Part shown: positions 8,441 through 17,800 of the stretch, piece after piece
Layout: every line of letters begins with the position of its first letter
Numbering within the stretch: position 1 is the first letter of the stretch
Assembly (NCBI RefSeq): GCF_010682105.1
Contig: NZ_JAAGWH010000036.1
Span: 32,167-96,166, forward strand
Direction: 5' to 3'
Origin: Modestobacter muralis
GTDB taxonomy: Bacteria > Actinomycetota > Actinomycetes > Mycobacteriales > Geodermatophilaceae
Length of the DNA: 64,000 nucleotides
Notes under the pieces: generated by a model
What the model was told of the DNA's origin: nothing
What the model saw: only the letters and a program-made list of their open reading frames with translations
Databases searched by the model: none
Made by a program: the position numbers and the translations under genes

Positions 8441-9147
8441 CGGTGCGAGGCGAGGCATCGGCGGGGCCGGTAGCAGAACAGCTGGCTCCGGTGCCGGATG
8501 CAGCCCCACCATCGACAGCACCACCACTGAGGAGTGCTGCGGCGAGACGACGCGTCAGCCACAAGTCCCTGGTCCTCAGTGTTCTGGTCGTGCTGCTCGG
8601 CGGCCTCGTCGCCTTCGCCGCCGGCCAGATGCTGACCGCACACACCGAGGTGCTCGCGGTCGCCCAGGACGTGGCGGTGGGCTCGACGATCACCGCCGAT
8701 GACTTGACGGTCGCCAGCGTTCCGTCCGACCCGCATCTATCGCCGATCCCGGCAACGGAGCAGGCGCGGGTCATCGGGATGGTCGCCCAGGTTCCGCTCG
8801 TCCGAGGCGGTCTGCTCACGCGTGCTCAGGTCGGCGCGGACAGCGGCCTGGCGGCGGGGGAGCTGTTGGTGGCGCTGCCGTTGAAGGAGGGGCAGTTCCC
8901 GGCTCGTGGGCTGACCACCGGCCAGCGGGTCCTGATCGTTCCGACTCCGGGCAGCGGCGGAAGCAGCGCCGGTGGGGGAGTCACCCCGCCGTCGACCGAG
9001 GCAACGGTCGCCGAGGTGGGGACGGCCAACCCGACCACGCAGGTGACGGTGGTCGATGTGCGACTCCGCGAGGATGACGGCCCGACGGTCGCCCAGCTCG
9101 CCTCGACCGGGAACCTTGCGCTGATCCTGCTGCCGGCGGGGAGCTGA
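8437..9147 (+). CDS. SAF-domain pilus assembly protein (CpaB/RcpC-like)
   Basis: 236 residues. ATG 8437 overlaps the previous stop. There is a cytoplasmic N-terminal tail of about 45 residues, one membrane helix (SLVLSVLVVLLGGLVAFAA) and an extracytoplasmic SAF domain (VAQDVAVGSTITADDL, RGGLLTRAQV), the signature of CpaB/RcpC proteins in Tad pilus systems. The C-terminal half has a Gly/Ser-rich insert. In Gram-negative bacteria RcpC works at the secretin; here, without an outer membrane, it may guide the pilus through the cell wall. Confidence 0.85.
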   Translation: MTVRGEASAGPVAEQLAPVPDAAPPSTAPPLRSAAARRRVSHKSLVLSVLVVLLGGLVAFAAGQMLTAHTEVLAVAQDVAVGSTITADDLTVASVPSDPHLSPIPATEQARVIGMVAQVPLVRGGLLTRAQVGADSGLAAGELLVALPLKEGQFPARGLTTGQRVLIVPTPGSGGSSAGGGVTPPSTEATVAEVGTANPTTQVTVVDVRLREDDGPTVAQLASTGNLALILLPAGS

Positions 9148-9151
9148 TCCG

Positions 9152-9931
9152 GTGCTCACCGTCCTGGCCTCGGGCAAGGCTGCGCCCGGCGTGACCACGT
9201 CCACCTGGGCGCTGGCCCTCTCCTGGCCCCGGCCGCTGCTCGTCGCCGACTGCGACCTGGCCGGCGGGGACATGGCGCCCGGCATGCTGGCCGGTCGGGT
9301 CGGCGTCGACCGCGGGTTGCTGTCCTGGTCTGCTGCGGCCCGCCACGACCTGCCGGTGGCAGCAGCCGCGACGCTGCTCGCCGAGCACGCGGTCCAGGTG
9401 CCGGAGCAACCGCAGTTGTCGCTGATCCCGGGCTTCGCGACGACTACGCAGGGCAGCTCGTTCACCAACCGCGCGTGGGAGCGGCTCGCGGCAGCTCTGG
9501 GTCGATCCGCGGCCTCCACGGGCAGGGACGCCATGGTGGACGCCGGGCGTCTGGTGACCGACCGAGGGTGCTGGCCGGTGCTGCGCGCTGCGGACCAGGT
9601 CCTGCTGACGGTGCGGCCCAGCGTGCGATCGGTGCACGCGGCGCAGGACGCCGTCCAACGACTGCGTCAGGAACTCGGCGACCTTGCGACGGTGTCCGCA
9701 CTGGTGGTGGGCACCGGCCCTTACTCTGCGGGCGAGGTGGCCAAGGCGCTGGGCCTGCCCCTCGTTGGCGTCCTGCCGGAGGACCGAGCAGCAGCAGTGC
9801 TCTCCGACGGTGCCCGATTGAGCTACAAGGCGATGCAGCGCTCTGCGCTGATGCGCGCGGCGACGTCCCTCGCCGGCAGATTGGCTGCCTCCACCGAGCG
9901 CTCCGCCCACTCCGCGGTGGTGGCCGGATGA
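9152..9931 (+). CDS. ParA/MinD-like ATPase (TadZ/CpaE-like)
   Basis: 259 residues from GTG 9152. The N-terminus has a ParA-type fold with a degenerate P loop (ASGKAAPGVTTSTWALAL) and a switch-like aspartate region (LLVADCDLAGGDMAPG). TadZ/CpaE proteins place the pilus machine in the cell and often have altered Walker A boxes, as seen here. It lies directly before tadA with an ATGA overlap. ATP hydrolysis may be weak or lost because the canonical GKGGVGKS is not conserved. Confidence 0.85.
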   Translation: MLTVLASGKAAPGVTTSTWALALSWPRPLLVADCDLAGGDMAPGMLAGRVGVDRGLLSWSAAARHDLPVAAAATLLAEHAVQVPEQPQLSLIPGFATTTQGSSFTNRAWERLAAALGRSAASTGRDAMVDAGRLVTDRGCWPVLRAADQVLLTVRPSVRSVHAAQDAVQRLRQELGDLATVSALVVGTGPYSAGEVAKALGLPLVGVLPEDRAAAVLSDGARLSYKAMQRSALMRAATSLAGRLAASTERSAHSAVVAG

Positions 9932-11400
9932 CCGCCGACCTCCGGGCCCCGTCGTCACCGACGGCGGGAGCCTGGGCAGCAGGCCAGGCGCGCACGGCCG
10001 CAGCGCCCGCGGAAGGTGCACAGCTCACCGACGCCGAGTACCGCGTCGTGGCCGAGCTGCGCGACCGGGTGTCGACGCGGTTGACGGTGGAGGACCGGAA
10101 CTACGCGCCCGGTCCGCGTCGAGAGCTGACCAGGAAGCTGATCGGCGACGAGTACGAGCAGTGGCTGCTGCACGAGGCGAACCGCGGCCGGGCGGCTCCG
10201 GCCGTGACCACCGAGGACACGATCTTCGCCGCCGTCCTGGCCGAGCTCGATGGCTTGGGGCGGTTGGCACCGCTGCTGGCCCGCAGCGACGTGGAGGACA
10301 TCCACTTCGAGGGCTGCGACACGACGGTGCTGCGCACGGTGGACGGTCGGCTGGTGCCTGGGCCGCCGATCGCCTCCAGCGACGAGGAGCTCGAACAGCT
10401 GCTGCGGTCGATCGGGTCACGCTCGGACGGCGGGCAGACCAGCCGGGAGTTCTCCTCGGCCAGCCCCATCCTCAACGTGCGGCTTCAGGGCGTCACCGAG
10501 CTGGGCGCCCGGCTTCAGGCGGCGATGGACGTGCTGCCCCGGCCGGCCGGGGTGATCCGCGTGCACCGCTTCGGAGATCCGGACCTGGACGACCTCCACC
10601 GGATGAACATGGTCGACTCCCCGCTCCGCGCCTTCCTGCGCGCGGCGATCGAGGCCGGCGTCTCCCCGCTGGTGACCGGCGCGCCGGGCGTCGGGAAGAC
10701 CACTCTGCTGCGGGCCCTGGGCAACGCCATCCCCTGGAACAACGTCGTCATCACCGTGGAGGACGAGCGCGAGCTCGGCCTGCACCTGCCACGGTGGGAC
10801 CCGGTCCAGCAGCAGCTGGTCAAGCGGCACGCGGTGTGCCGACCGTTCGAGTCGCGGCTGCCCAACGCCGAGGGACGCGGTGGCTTCGACATGGGCGACG
10901 CGCTGCACCTGGCACTGCGGGCGTCGCCGACCTGGGTGCTGGTCGGTGAGGTCCGCGGGGCCTACGTGACGTCTCTGCTGGAGGCCGCGACCAGCGGCAT
11001 CGCCTCGGTCATGTGCACGATCCACTCGCCCTCGGCCGAGGGCGTCTTCGACAAGGTGCTCATCAACGCGCTGAAGGCGCACCCAACCCCGTCGTCGGAG
11101 CTGGTGCTGCGATCGCTCGCCGCTCTCGGGCTCGTCGTCCACGTCGAGCGCGATCGCAGCTACGCGCGATTCGTGTCCGGCATCTACGAGCTCGGAGCGA
11201 TCGGCGACTCCGGCCGCCCGGACCTCCGGCCCATCTTCGCGCCGCGGAACGGTGATGGGCGAGCGCAGGCCACCGGACCGGGGATGCTCAGCGAAGCCCT
11301 GGCCGAGCGGCTGACCGCCGCGGGCTTCGACCTCAACTGGCTGCACCCCGACGCTTCGGACTGGCCGTCCGACCCTGGCACCCGGGAGACGGCGTCGTGA
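9928..11400 (+). CDS. tadA: Tad pilus secretion ATPase TadA/CpaF
   Basis: 490 residues. A PilT/VirB11-type secretion ATPase: N-terminal helical domain (about 1-200), then the catalytic domain with Walker A GAPGVGKTT, Asp box VEDEREL, Walker B WVLVGEVRG and His box MCTIHSPSA. It should form the hexameric cytoplasmic motor that drives pilin assembly. It is translationally coupled to the genes on both sides (ATGA at 9928 and GTGA at 11397). The order tadZ-tadA-tadB-tadC is standard. Confidence 0.95.
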   Translation: MTADLRAPSSPTAGAWAAGQARTAAAPAEGAQLTDAEYRVVAELRDRVSTRLTVEDRNYAPGPRRELTRKLIGDEYEQWLLHEANRGRAAPAVTTEDTIFAAVLAELDGLGRLAPLLARSDVEDIHFEGCDTTVLRTVDGRLVPGPPIASSDEELEQLLRSIGSRSDGGQTSREFSSASPILNVRLQGVTELGARLQAAMDVLPRPAGVIRVHRFGDPDLDDLHRMNMVDSPLRAFLRAAIEAGVSPLVTGAPGVGKTTLLRALGNAIPWNNVVITVEDERELGLHLPRWDPVQQQLVKRHAVCRPFESRLPNAEGRGGFDMGDALHLALRASPTWVLVGEVRGAYVTSLLEAATSGIASVMCTIHSPSAEGVFDKVLINALKAHPTPSSELVLRSLAALGLVVHVERDRSYARFVSGIYELGAIGDSGRPDLRPIFAPRNGDGRAQATGPGMLSEALAERLTAAGFDLNWLHPDASDWPSDPGTRETAS

Positions 11401-12263
11401 CGGCCGGGGTCCTGCTGCTGACCCTCGCCGGGTTGCTCGTCTCAGCCGGCTTGGTCGCCGGCGTCGCGGCGGCCCGAGGTGTCAGCTTCCTTCCGGCTGG
11501 CACACCATCATCCCGGCTGCGTCACCGGTGGCAGGCCACCCCACTGCACCTCGGTGCGCTGGCCACCGGAGTGCTGGTCCTGCTGATCACCGGCTGGCCT
11601 GTGGCCGCCCTCGCCGCGGTCGGTGGCGTGGTGTTCATCCCCAAGGTGCTCGGCGGGGGCAGGGCGGCCAAGCAGCTGATCGCCACTTCGGAGGCGCTGG
11701 CGGACTGGACGCGGCGGCTGGCCGACCTGATCAGCTCCGGGGCGGCCGGATCGACCCGGGAGGCACTGCGCCGCTCGCTGACCTCCGCGCCGGCACCGAT
11801 CGCCCCGGCGGTGAGCAACCTGGTGACCCGGATGGGACCGCAGGGTGTGGAGTCGGCGCTGCGGCAGTTCGCCGATGAGGTCGGCGATCCCGCCGCCGAC
11901 AAGATCGCCATGGTCCTCATCCTGCGAGAGCGCAACGGCGGTCCGGGGCTCGCTGAGGTGCTCACCGCGCTGGCCGCGGACCTGGACGAGCGTTCGCGGA
12001 TGGTGCGGGAGGTGGAGGCCGAACGGGCCAAGCCGCGGGCCAACATGCGCACGATCGTCGTGACCACGCTGATCCTGGTGGTCGGGATGACGCTGTTCGC
12101 CCGGACGTTCCTGTCGGGGTACTCGACCGTCCTCGGACAGCTGGCACTGCTGCTGGACGTCGTCGTCTTCGGGACAGCGTTGCGGTGGATGCGGCGCTTG
12201 TCCGACCCGCCGTCGCGTCCGCGAGTGCTCGTCGACCCCGGCCTGGCCACGGTAGCCCGGTGA
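11397..12263 (+). CDS. tadB: Tad pilus inner-membrane platform protein TadB
   Basis: 288 residues from GTG 11397. There are two N-terminal membrane helices, a cytoplasmic T2SSF domain (IATSEALADWTRRLADLIS to SRMVREVEAERAKPRANM) and C-terminal helices (IVVTTLILVVGMTLF and a second one). This is the TadB/GspF topology. It would form the membrane platform with TadC. The gene overlaps its neighbours by four bases on each side. Confidence 0.9.
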   Translation: MTAGVLLLTLAGLLVSAGLVAGVAAARGVSFLPAGTPSSRLRHRWQATPLHLGALATGVLVLLITGWPVAALAAVGGVVFIPKVLGGGRAAKQLIATSEALADWTRRLADLISSGAAGSTREALRRSLTSAPAPIAPAVSNLVTRMGPQGVESALRQFADEVGDPAADKIAMVLILRERNGGPGLAEVLTALAADLDERSRMVREVEAERAKPRANMRTIVVTTLILVVGMTLFARTFLSGYSTVLGQLALLLDVVVFGTALRWMRRLSDPPSRPRVLVDPGLATVAR

Positions 12264-13171
12264 CCGGCCTGCAGACGGCCACCCTGGCCGGCATGCTGGT
12301 GGGGCTCGGTCTCGTCCTAGCGGTCCGGGCGTTGCGGCCCGCGCCCCCGTCGCTGCCCGCAGCACTCGACCTGCTCGCGGCCAGCCCGGCTGCTCGCGCT
12401 GCGCCCACTTCAGCAGGACCGCCGTTGGGCGGGACGGCGGGTTGGTGGGAGATCCTGCCGAGCTCGCTGATCCGCGCGCTCGAAGAGCACCTCGGCGTCC
12501 CGGATGCGGACCTGAACATCATCGGGCGGACACGCACCCAGCTCGCCGTGCGCAAGCTGACCCTGGCTCTGGCCGGTCTCTTCGCCCCGGCCCTGCTCGG
12601 TCTGCTCCTCGTGTTCCTCCGGGTGCCCGTGCCGTTCGTGTTCCCCGGCGCCATCGGACTGGCGCTCGCCGCGGTCGGGTGGCTGCTGCCCTCGGCCGAA
12701 GCGCGGGAAGCAGCGAGGCACGCGCGGGCCGAGTTCCGCAGCAATCTCGAGTCCTTCCTGACCCTCGTGGCGGGTGAACGCCGGGCGCGCGGATCAGTGG
12801 AGCAGGCGCTCGAGGAGGCCGCGGAGGTGTCGGGCAGTGAGCCCTTCCTCCGCATGCACCGCGCGATCCGGCGGGCCGCGCTGTCCGGCCGCAAGCCGTG
12901 GACCGACCTGCGCGACCTCGGCGACGAACTCGACGTCGCCGAGCTGCGCAGTCTCGCGGACATCGCCGCGGTGGCAGCTGACGGCGCGTCGGTCTACAAC
13001 ACCCTGCTGGCCAGCGCCCGGACCCTGCGGCACACCGAGCTGTCCGACGCGCGCAGCGAGGCAAACGAGATCAGTGAGCGGATGTCGCGCCCGCTGGCTC
13101 TGCTGGTCACCGGCCTGACCCTGTTCGTCCTCGTTCCATTCCTGCTCCGCATGTTCTCGGTCGCCCCGTGA
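12260..13171 (+). CDS. tadC: Tad pilus inner-membrane platform protein TadC
   Basis: 303 residues from GTG 12260. There is an N-terminal helix, two central helices (LTLALAGLFAPALLGLLLVF and the following segment), a T2SSF domain with the conserved ERRARGSVEQALEEAA and DLGDELDVAELRSLADIAA, and a C-terminal helix (LALLVTGLTLFVLVPFLL). It is paralogous to TadB, and the pair is expected in Tad systems. Confidence 0.9.
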   Translation: MTGLQTATLAGMLVGLGLVLAVRALRPAPPSLPAALDLLAASPAARAAPTSAGPPLGGTAGWWEILPSSLIRALEEHLGVPDADLNIIGRTRTQLAVRKLTLALAGLFAPALLGLLLVFLRVPVPFVFPGAIGLALAAVGWLLPSAEAREAARHARAEFRSNLESFLTLVAGERRARGSVEQALEEAAEVSGSEPFLRMHRAIRRAALSGRKPWTDLRDLGDELDVAELRSLADIAAVAADGASVYNTLLASARTLRHTELSDARSEANEISERMSRPLALLVTGLTLFVLVPFLLRMFSVAP

Positions 13172-13194
13172 TCGCCCCGTCCCATGGAGGTCCC

Positions 13195-13431
13195 ATGTCC
13201 CCGTCCAACGCCCGTCGCCACGCGCCCCGTCGCATGCTGGCTGTGCAGGCCACGTTGTCCGTGCTGGCTCTCGCCGCTGTCAGCTGGCTCCGCGGTGAAG
13301 AGGTCGTCGATGACCGAGGCTCCGACTCCTCGGAGAAGGCGTTCATGGTGATCCTGGCCATCGCGCTGGGCGGTGCGGTCACCGCGGCAGCGGTGACCTT
13401 CGTGGCCAGCAAGACGGCTCTCTTCCAGTAG
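13195..13431 (+). CDS. Probable Flp-like major pilin precursor
   Basis: 78 residues from ATG 13195, which has GGAGG five bases upstream; a GTG at 13168 is a weaker start. After a long basic leader, the sequence RGSDSSEKAFM fits the Flp prepilin rule: cleavage after Gly with Glu at position +5, here followed by Lys where Tyr is usual. A hydrophobic segment follows (FMVILAIALGGAVTAAAVTF) and a very short tail. Size, position between tadC and the TadE genes, and the cleavage motif support a pilin. An extra hydrophobic stretch inside the leader (MLAVQATLSVLALAAVSWL) is unusual. Confidence 0.65.
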   Translation: MSPSNARRHAPRRMLAVQATLSVLALAAVSWLRGEEVVDDRGSDSSEKAFMVILAIALGGAVTAAAVTFVASKTALFQ

Positions 13432-13448
13432 CGGGGACCGTTCGGCCC

Positions 13449-13916
13449 ATGTCTGTGCCACGCGTCCACAACCGGGCGGCCGCGCCGTCGTCTGGTCTGG
13501 TGATGCGCCCAGACGCAGTCGAATCCTGCGACGACGGCGAGCGCGGCTCGTCCAGCGTCGAGTTCGCGATCTTGTTCCCGATCATCGTCGTACTGCTGCT
13601 CGCCGGTCCCCAGCTCACCATGTGGTACTTCGCTCGCGAGGCCGCCGAAGCCGCAGCCCAGGCGGGAGCGCGGGCCGCCAGCGTCAGCGAGGCGACCCAG
13701 GGAGCGGGGCAGCAGGCGGCAGACACGTACCTGGCGCGGCTCGGCACCGGGACCATCACCAGCTACGCGGTGAGCGAGGAGGCCACAGCCACCTCCGTCT
13801 CGGTGCACATCGTGGCGGAGGTCCCCAACGTGATCCCGCTCCCCGGCTTCAGTCCGACCGTGGACGTCACGGTGGTGCGTGGCAAGGAACGCTTCACCAC
13901 ACCGGACTCGCCATGA
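13449..13916 (+). CDS. TadE-like pseudopilin
   Basis: 155 residues. The motif ERGSSSVEFAILFPI matches the TadE prepilin site (cleavage after Gly, Glu at +5), followed by a membrane helix and a polar C-terminal domain of about 100 residues (EAAEAAAQAGARAASV onward). The leader is long (about 35 residues). Minor pilins of this kind initiate or tip the pilus. It is followed by a second TadE gene with an ATGA overlap. Confidence 0.85.
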   Translation: MSVPRVHNRAAAPSSGLVMRPDAVESCDDGERGSSSVEFAILFPIIVVLLLAGPQLTMWYFAREAAEAAAQAGARAASVSEATQGAGQQAADTYLARLGTGTITSYAVSEEATATSVSVHIVAEVPNVIPLPGFSPTVDVTVVRGKERFTTPDSP

Positions 13917-14377
13917 GCCGCCGCGCTCTGCCACCGCGCTGTCGGTCCGGCCAGCGAGCCAGGGATGACCGCGGCTCCGAATCGGTGGAACTTGCCATCC
14001 TGCTACCAGTCGCGATCCTGGTCCTGGCCATGCTCGTGGTCGGAGCCCGGATCGCGCTGGCCGGGGACCGCATCAGCGGCGTTGCCGGGATAGCCGCGCG
14101 AGAGGCCTCGCTGGCCCGCTCCAGCGCTGCCGCCCAGCAGCTCGCGACCGCAAGCGCCACCGAGGCACTGTCCAGTCGTGACCTGCACTGCGCCGACGTC
14201 CAGGTGACGGTCGACGCGGCCGGGTTCGCGAGTGCTCCAGGCACCGCCGCATCGGTCACCGTCGTGGTGACGTGCACTGTCGACCTGTCCGACATCGGCG
14301 CCCCCGGGTTCCCGGGCTCGCGGACTCTGCGCGACACCGCCGTCAGTCCGCTCGACCCCGCTCGGGACCTGTCGTGA
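13913..14377 (+). CDS. Second TadE-like pseudopilin
   Basis: 154 residues from ATG 13913. The prepilin motif DRGSESVELAILLPV is followed by a hydrophobic helix and an exported domain with two cysteines (LHCADV, VVTCTVDL) that could form a disulfide. It is probably a minor pilin working with its neighbours. It overlaps the previous and next genes by four bases each. Confidence 0.85.
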   Translation: MSRRALPPRCRSGQRARDDRGSESVELAILLPVAILVLAMLVVGARIALAGDRISGVAGIAAREASLARSSAAAQQLATASATEALSSRDLHCADVQVTVDAAGFASAPGTAASVTVVVTCTVDLSDIGAPGFPGSRTLRDTAVSPLDPARDLS

Positions 14378-14802
14378 ACGGGCGGCGGTGCCGCCAAGCC
14401 CTCCTCAGCGAGGACGACCGTGGATCGGTGGCCGTGCTGTTCTGCTTCATCGTCCTCATCGCCGGCATCCTGGTGACTGCGCTCGTCGACGCCGGAACCG
14501 CGATCCAAGCCGCCAATCGTGCCGACACGTACTCGGCCGAGGCCGCACGGGCAGCCAGCATCGCGGTCGGCCCGGTGCCCACCGGCGGCGCCGCGGACAT
14601 CCAGCTGGCGACGAGCGCCGCCAATTCGTACCTGGCGGAAGCAGGAGCCACTGGCTCGGTCAACGTGCTGGGCCCAGGACTCATCCAGGTCAGCGTGACC
14701 GTGACGGCCTCCACCCCATTGCTCGGGGTCCAGGTCAGCCAGACCCGCGCGCACACCGCGCAGCTGCAGGTCGGCGTCACCCACGGAGAGGGCGTGTCGT
14801 GA
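14374..14802 (+). CDS. TadE/TadG-like minor pilin-related protein
   Basis: 142 residues from GTG 14374. The segment DDRGSVAVLFCFIVLIAGIL resembles the TadE/TadG N-terminus, but the position +5 residue after Gly is Leu and not Glu. It may therefore be processed poorly or act as an uncleaved TadG-like anchor. An Ala-rich exported domain follows. It is the last pilin-like gene before the LysM-BTAD gene, overlapping it by four bases. Confidence 0.75.
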   Translation: MNGRRCRQALLSEDDRGSVAVLFCFIVLIAGILVTALVDAGTAIQAANRADTYSAEAARAASIAVGPVPTGGAADIQLATSAANSYLAEAGATGSVNVLGPGLIQVSVTVTASTPLLGVQVSQTRAHTAQLQVGVTHGEGVS

Positions 14803-17800
14803 CCACCTCCGCCGTCCGGCTGCTCAAGGCCGTAGGCGCGCTCATCCTCCTCGTCCTCGTCATCGTCATCGTGCCGGTGCTGCTCACGGCCCTGCACCTC
14901 GTTCCGCACGAACTGCCCTCGCTGGAGCAGGTCGGCGATGTGCTGACCTCTCCGGACGACGGACAGTTGCTGCAGGTGGTCCTCGGCGCGGGCGCCTGGG
15001 TCTGCTGGGCGCTGTTCACCGCTTCGACGGTGGCGGAGGTCGTGGCGCTCACCCGGGCTCGCCCTGTAGCGGCGTTGCCCGGACTGCGCGTCTTCCATCA
15101 GCCGGTGGCCGCGTTGGTGGCGGCGGTCGTCGTCGGCTTGACGGTCGCTCCGACGACTGTCGGCGCATCGTCCGAGGGCGCGACCGTCCGACCTCCACTG
15201 CCGGCCGCGGCCGTCTTCGACGCAGTACCGGCATTGGCAGGGCCGACCGTCAGCGCGCCAGCCATCCACCCCGTGTCCGACATCTCGGCGCACGAGGAGC
15301 TTCCGCCCACCCCGTTGACGACGTACGAGGTGCGCCGGCGAGACACGTTGTGGGCGTTGGCCGAGCGCTACCTCGGGGACCCGCTGCGCTATCCGGAGAT
15401 CGTCCAGCTGAACCCTGCCAACGTCGGCCCGGACAACAAGATCGCCCCGGGCACGGTGCTGGTTCTGCCCCCGGACGCTTCCGGGGTGGCACCTGCTGAT
15501 GCCGGTGTTGTCACTCCGGCGCCGACCGTGACCGAGGAGATCACTGTCGAGTCGGGGGACACCTTGTGGGGCATCTCGGAAGACGTCACCGGTGACGGGC
15601 AGAACTGGCGCACGGCGTGGGAGGCGAATAGGGGGAGGACTGAACCTGCCGGAGAGGTCTTCAGCGACCCCGACCTGATCCAGCCGGGATGGACGCTGAG
15701 CATTCCTGGAGCGAAGGGTGAAACCACGGCCGAGGCCCCGGCCCCTCAACCGACGCCGCCCGAGCCCGCCCCTGTGCCCCAGCCTGCTCCGACACCCCAG
15801 CCCACCCCGGCGCCGGCTGGATCCGCGGGACCGGGTACGGCCAGCCCGCAGACGTCCGAGCCGACGGCGCCACGCGTTGATCCGTCACCGGCTCCGGCTG
15901 AAGCACCGGGTGACGCCGACTCGGTTCTCCCGGCCACCGCGTTCGCAGGCGGAGGTGTGCTGCTGGCCGGGGTCTCACTCATGGCCCTGCTGCGCTACCG
16001 ACGACGCCAGTTCCGGCACCGGCGCCCCGGCCGGTTGATCAGCAGCACGCCACCCGAGCTCCTGCACGTCGAGCGAGCACTGCAGTCGGCGGGCAGTGCG
16101 GACGTCACCTGGCTGGACCATGCGCTGCGGAGCCTGGCCCAGGAGCTGGCATCGGTGGACGGCGGTCGGCTGCCCGACGTCGTCGCGGTGTGCATGACCG
16201 ACGACGTGCTGACCCTCGTGCTCACCAGCCCGGCACCGAGGGCGCCAGAACCCTGGACCGTCGACGCGGCGGGCACCCGCTGGTCGATCCGACGGGGTGA
16301 CCCGCTGAGGTACGACGAGCGTCTGCGCACCCACTACTTCGCGCCGTTCCCCACGCTGGCTTCGGTGGGTATCACCGCTGAGGGCGAGCACTGGCTGCTC
16401 GACCTGGAACGGGTTGTGAGCGCCTCGTTGACCGGCGACGCCGATCGCGTTCTGGACTTCCTCCGGTTCCTGGCCGCCGAGCTCGCGCACAACACCTGGT
16501 CGGAGATGTTGCGGGTCACGGCGGTCGGCTTCGGCGCGGAGCTGGCCGAGATCAACCCCGACCGGTTCACGTACACCCAGGACATCGACAAGCCGGTCGC
16601 GGCACTCGCCCGCCGCCTGGAGTCGGCGACCGAAGCCATGCGGGTCGCCGAGACCGATGTGCTGACCGGGCGCCTGCACGACATCGCGGCCGACGCCTGG
16701 GCACCGCACGTACTGCTCATCGGTCCTCACCTGCCCAGGGGTGACCCTGCGCTGGAGGAGCTGTTGACCGCGCTGGACCGGCACCCGTTGCGCAGCGGGG
16801 TGGCCGTCGTACTGGCTGGTGGTGGCGACCGGACGGCCGGCGTCCGATGGGAGCTGACGATCGACGACGCGGGGCTGCTGCGCGTCCCCGCACTCGGGCT
16901 CGAGCTGCGCGCTCAACAGCTGCCGGCGGAGGAAGCCGCCCCGTTGGCCCAGATGCTCGCGATGGCTGCCGTCACCGAGGACCGCCCTGTCCCACCGGCC
17001 CATGGGGAGCAGGCCTGGGAGCGGGATGCGGATGGCTGTGGTGGCCTCCAGGTCGAGGCGAGGAACGACGAGCCGTGGCCTCGCCTGGCCGATCCGTTGA
17101 CGGGGACGATCGACTCAGTCCTGCCACTGCCCGAGCAGACCTACGTGGACATCGCCGCGACGACCCAGCGCGACGTGCGAGCTCTGGCGCCAGTCACCGA
17201 CGACACTGTCCGCAACCGGGTCGAGAGAGCCGACCCCGGACTCGACCGCGACCTCGCGGACTGGGACGATCCATCGTCACCGCGGCCGAAGCTGACGCTG
17301 CTCGGCCCGGTCCAGGTGTGCGCCCAGGGTTCGCTGCCTGAGCGCAACCCGCGCCGGCAGTTCTACACGGAGGTCGTCGCCTACCTGGCGACCCGGCCCG
17401 GTGGTGTGACCAGCGAGCGGTACGCCACCGCGATCTGGCCCGACGAGCCGGACGTGGTCGGCAAGACGAAGGTGCGCCAGTCGATCTCAGTCGTCCGTGC
17501 GTGGCTCGGCGCTGACCCGGTGACGGGAGCCGACTACCTGCCCTCCGGACTGACCGCCGCGGCAGCTGGGCGGTACCGCATCGACGGCATCCTGATCGAT
17601 GCCGATCTCTTTCGCCGGCTGCGGGTGCGCGGTCAGGCCCGTGGATCGGCGGGCGTCGCGGACCTGCGCGCTGCTCTCGGCCTGGTCACCGGTCGCCCCT
17701 TCGACCTCCCCTCGCTGCGCCAGGGGGCGGCAGGTGGCTACAGCTGGTTGGTCGAGGAGAACGCCCGGCTGGACCACGAGTACGCCGCGATGATCGTCGA

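Noticed and set aside
14343..15749. 468-residue minus-strand frame over the TadG-like and LysM genes
   Set aside because: Shadow frame; the plus-strand genes have 4-base overlaps and recognisable domains.
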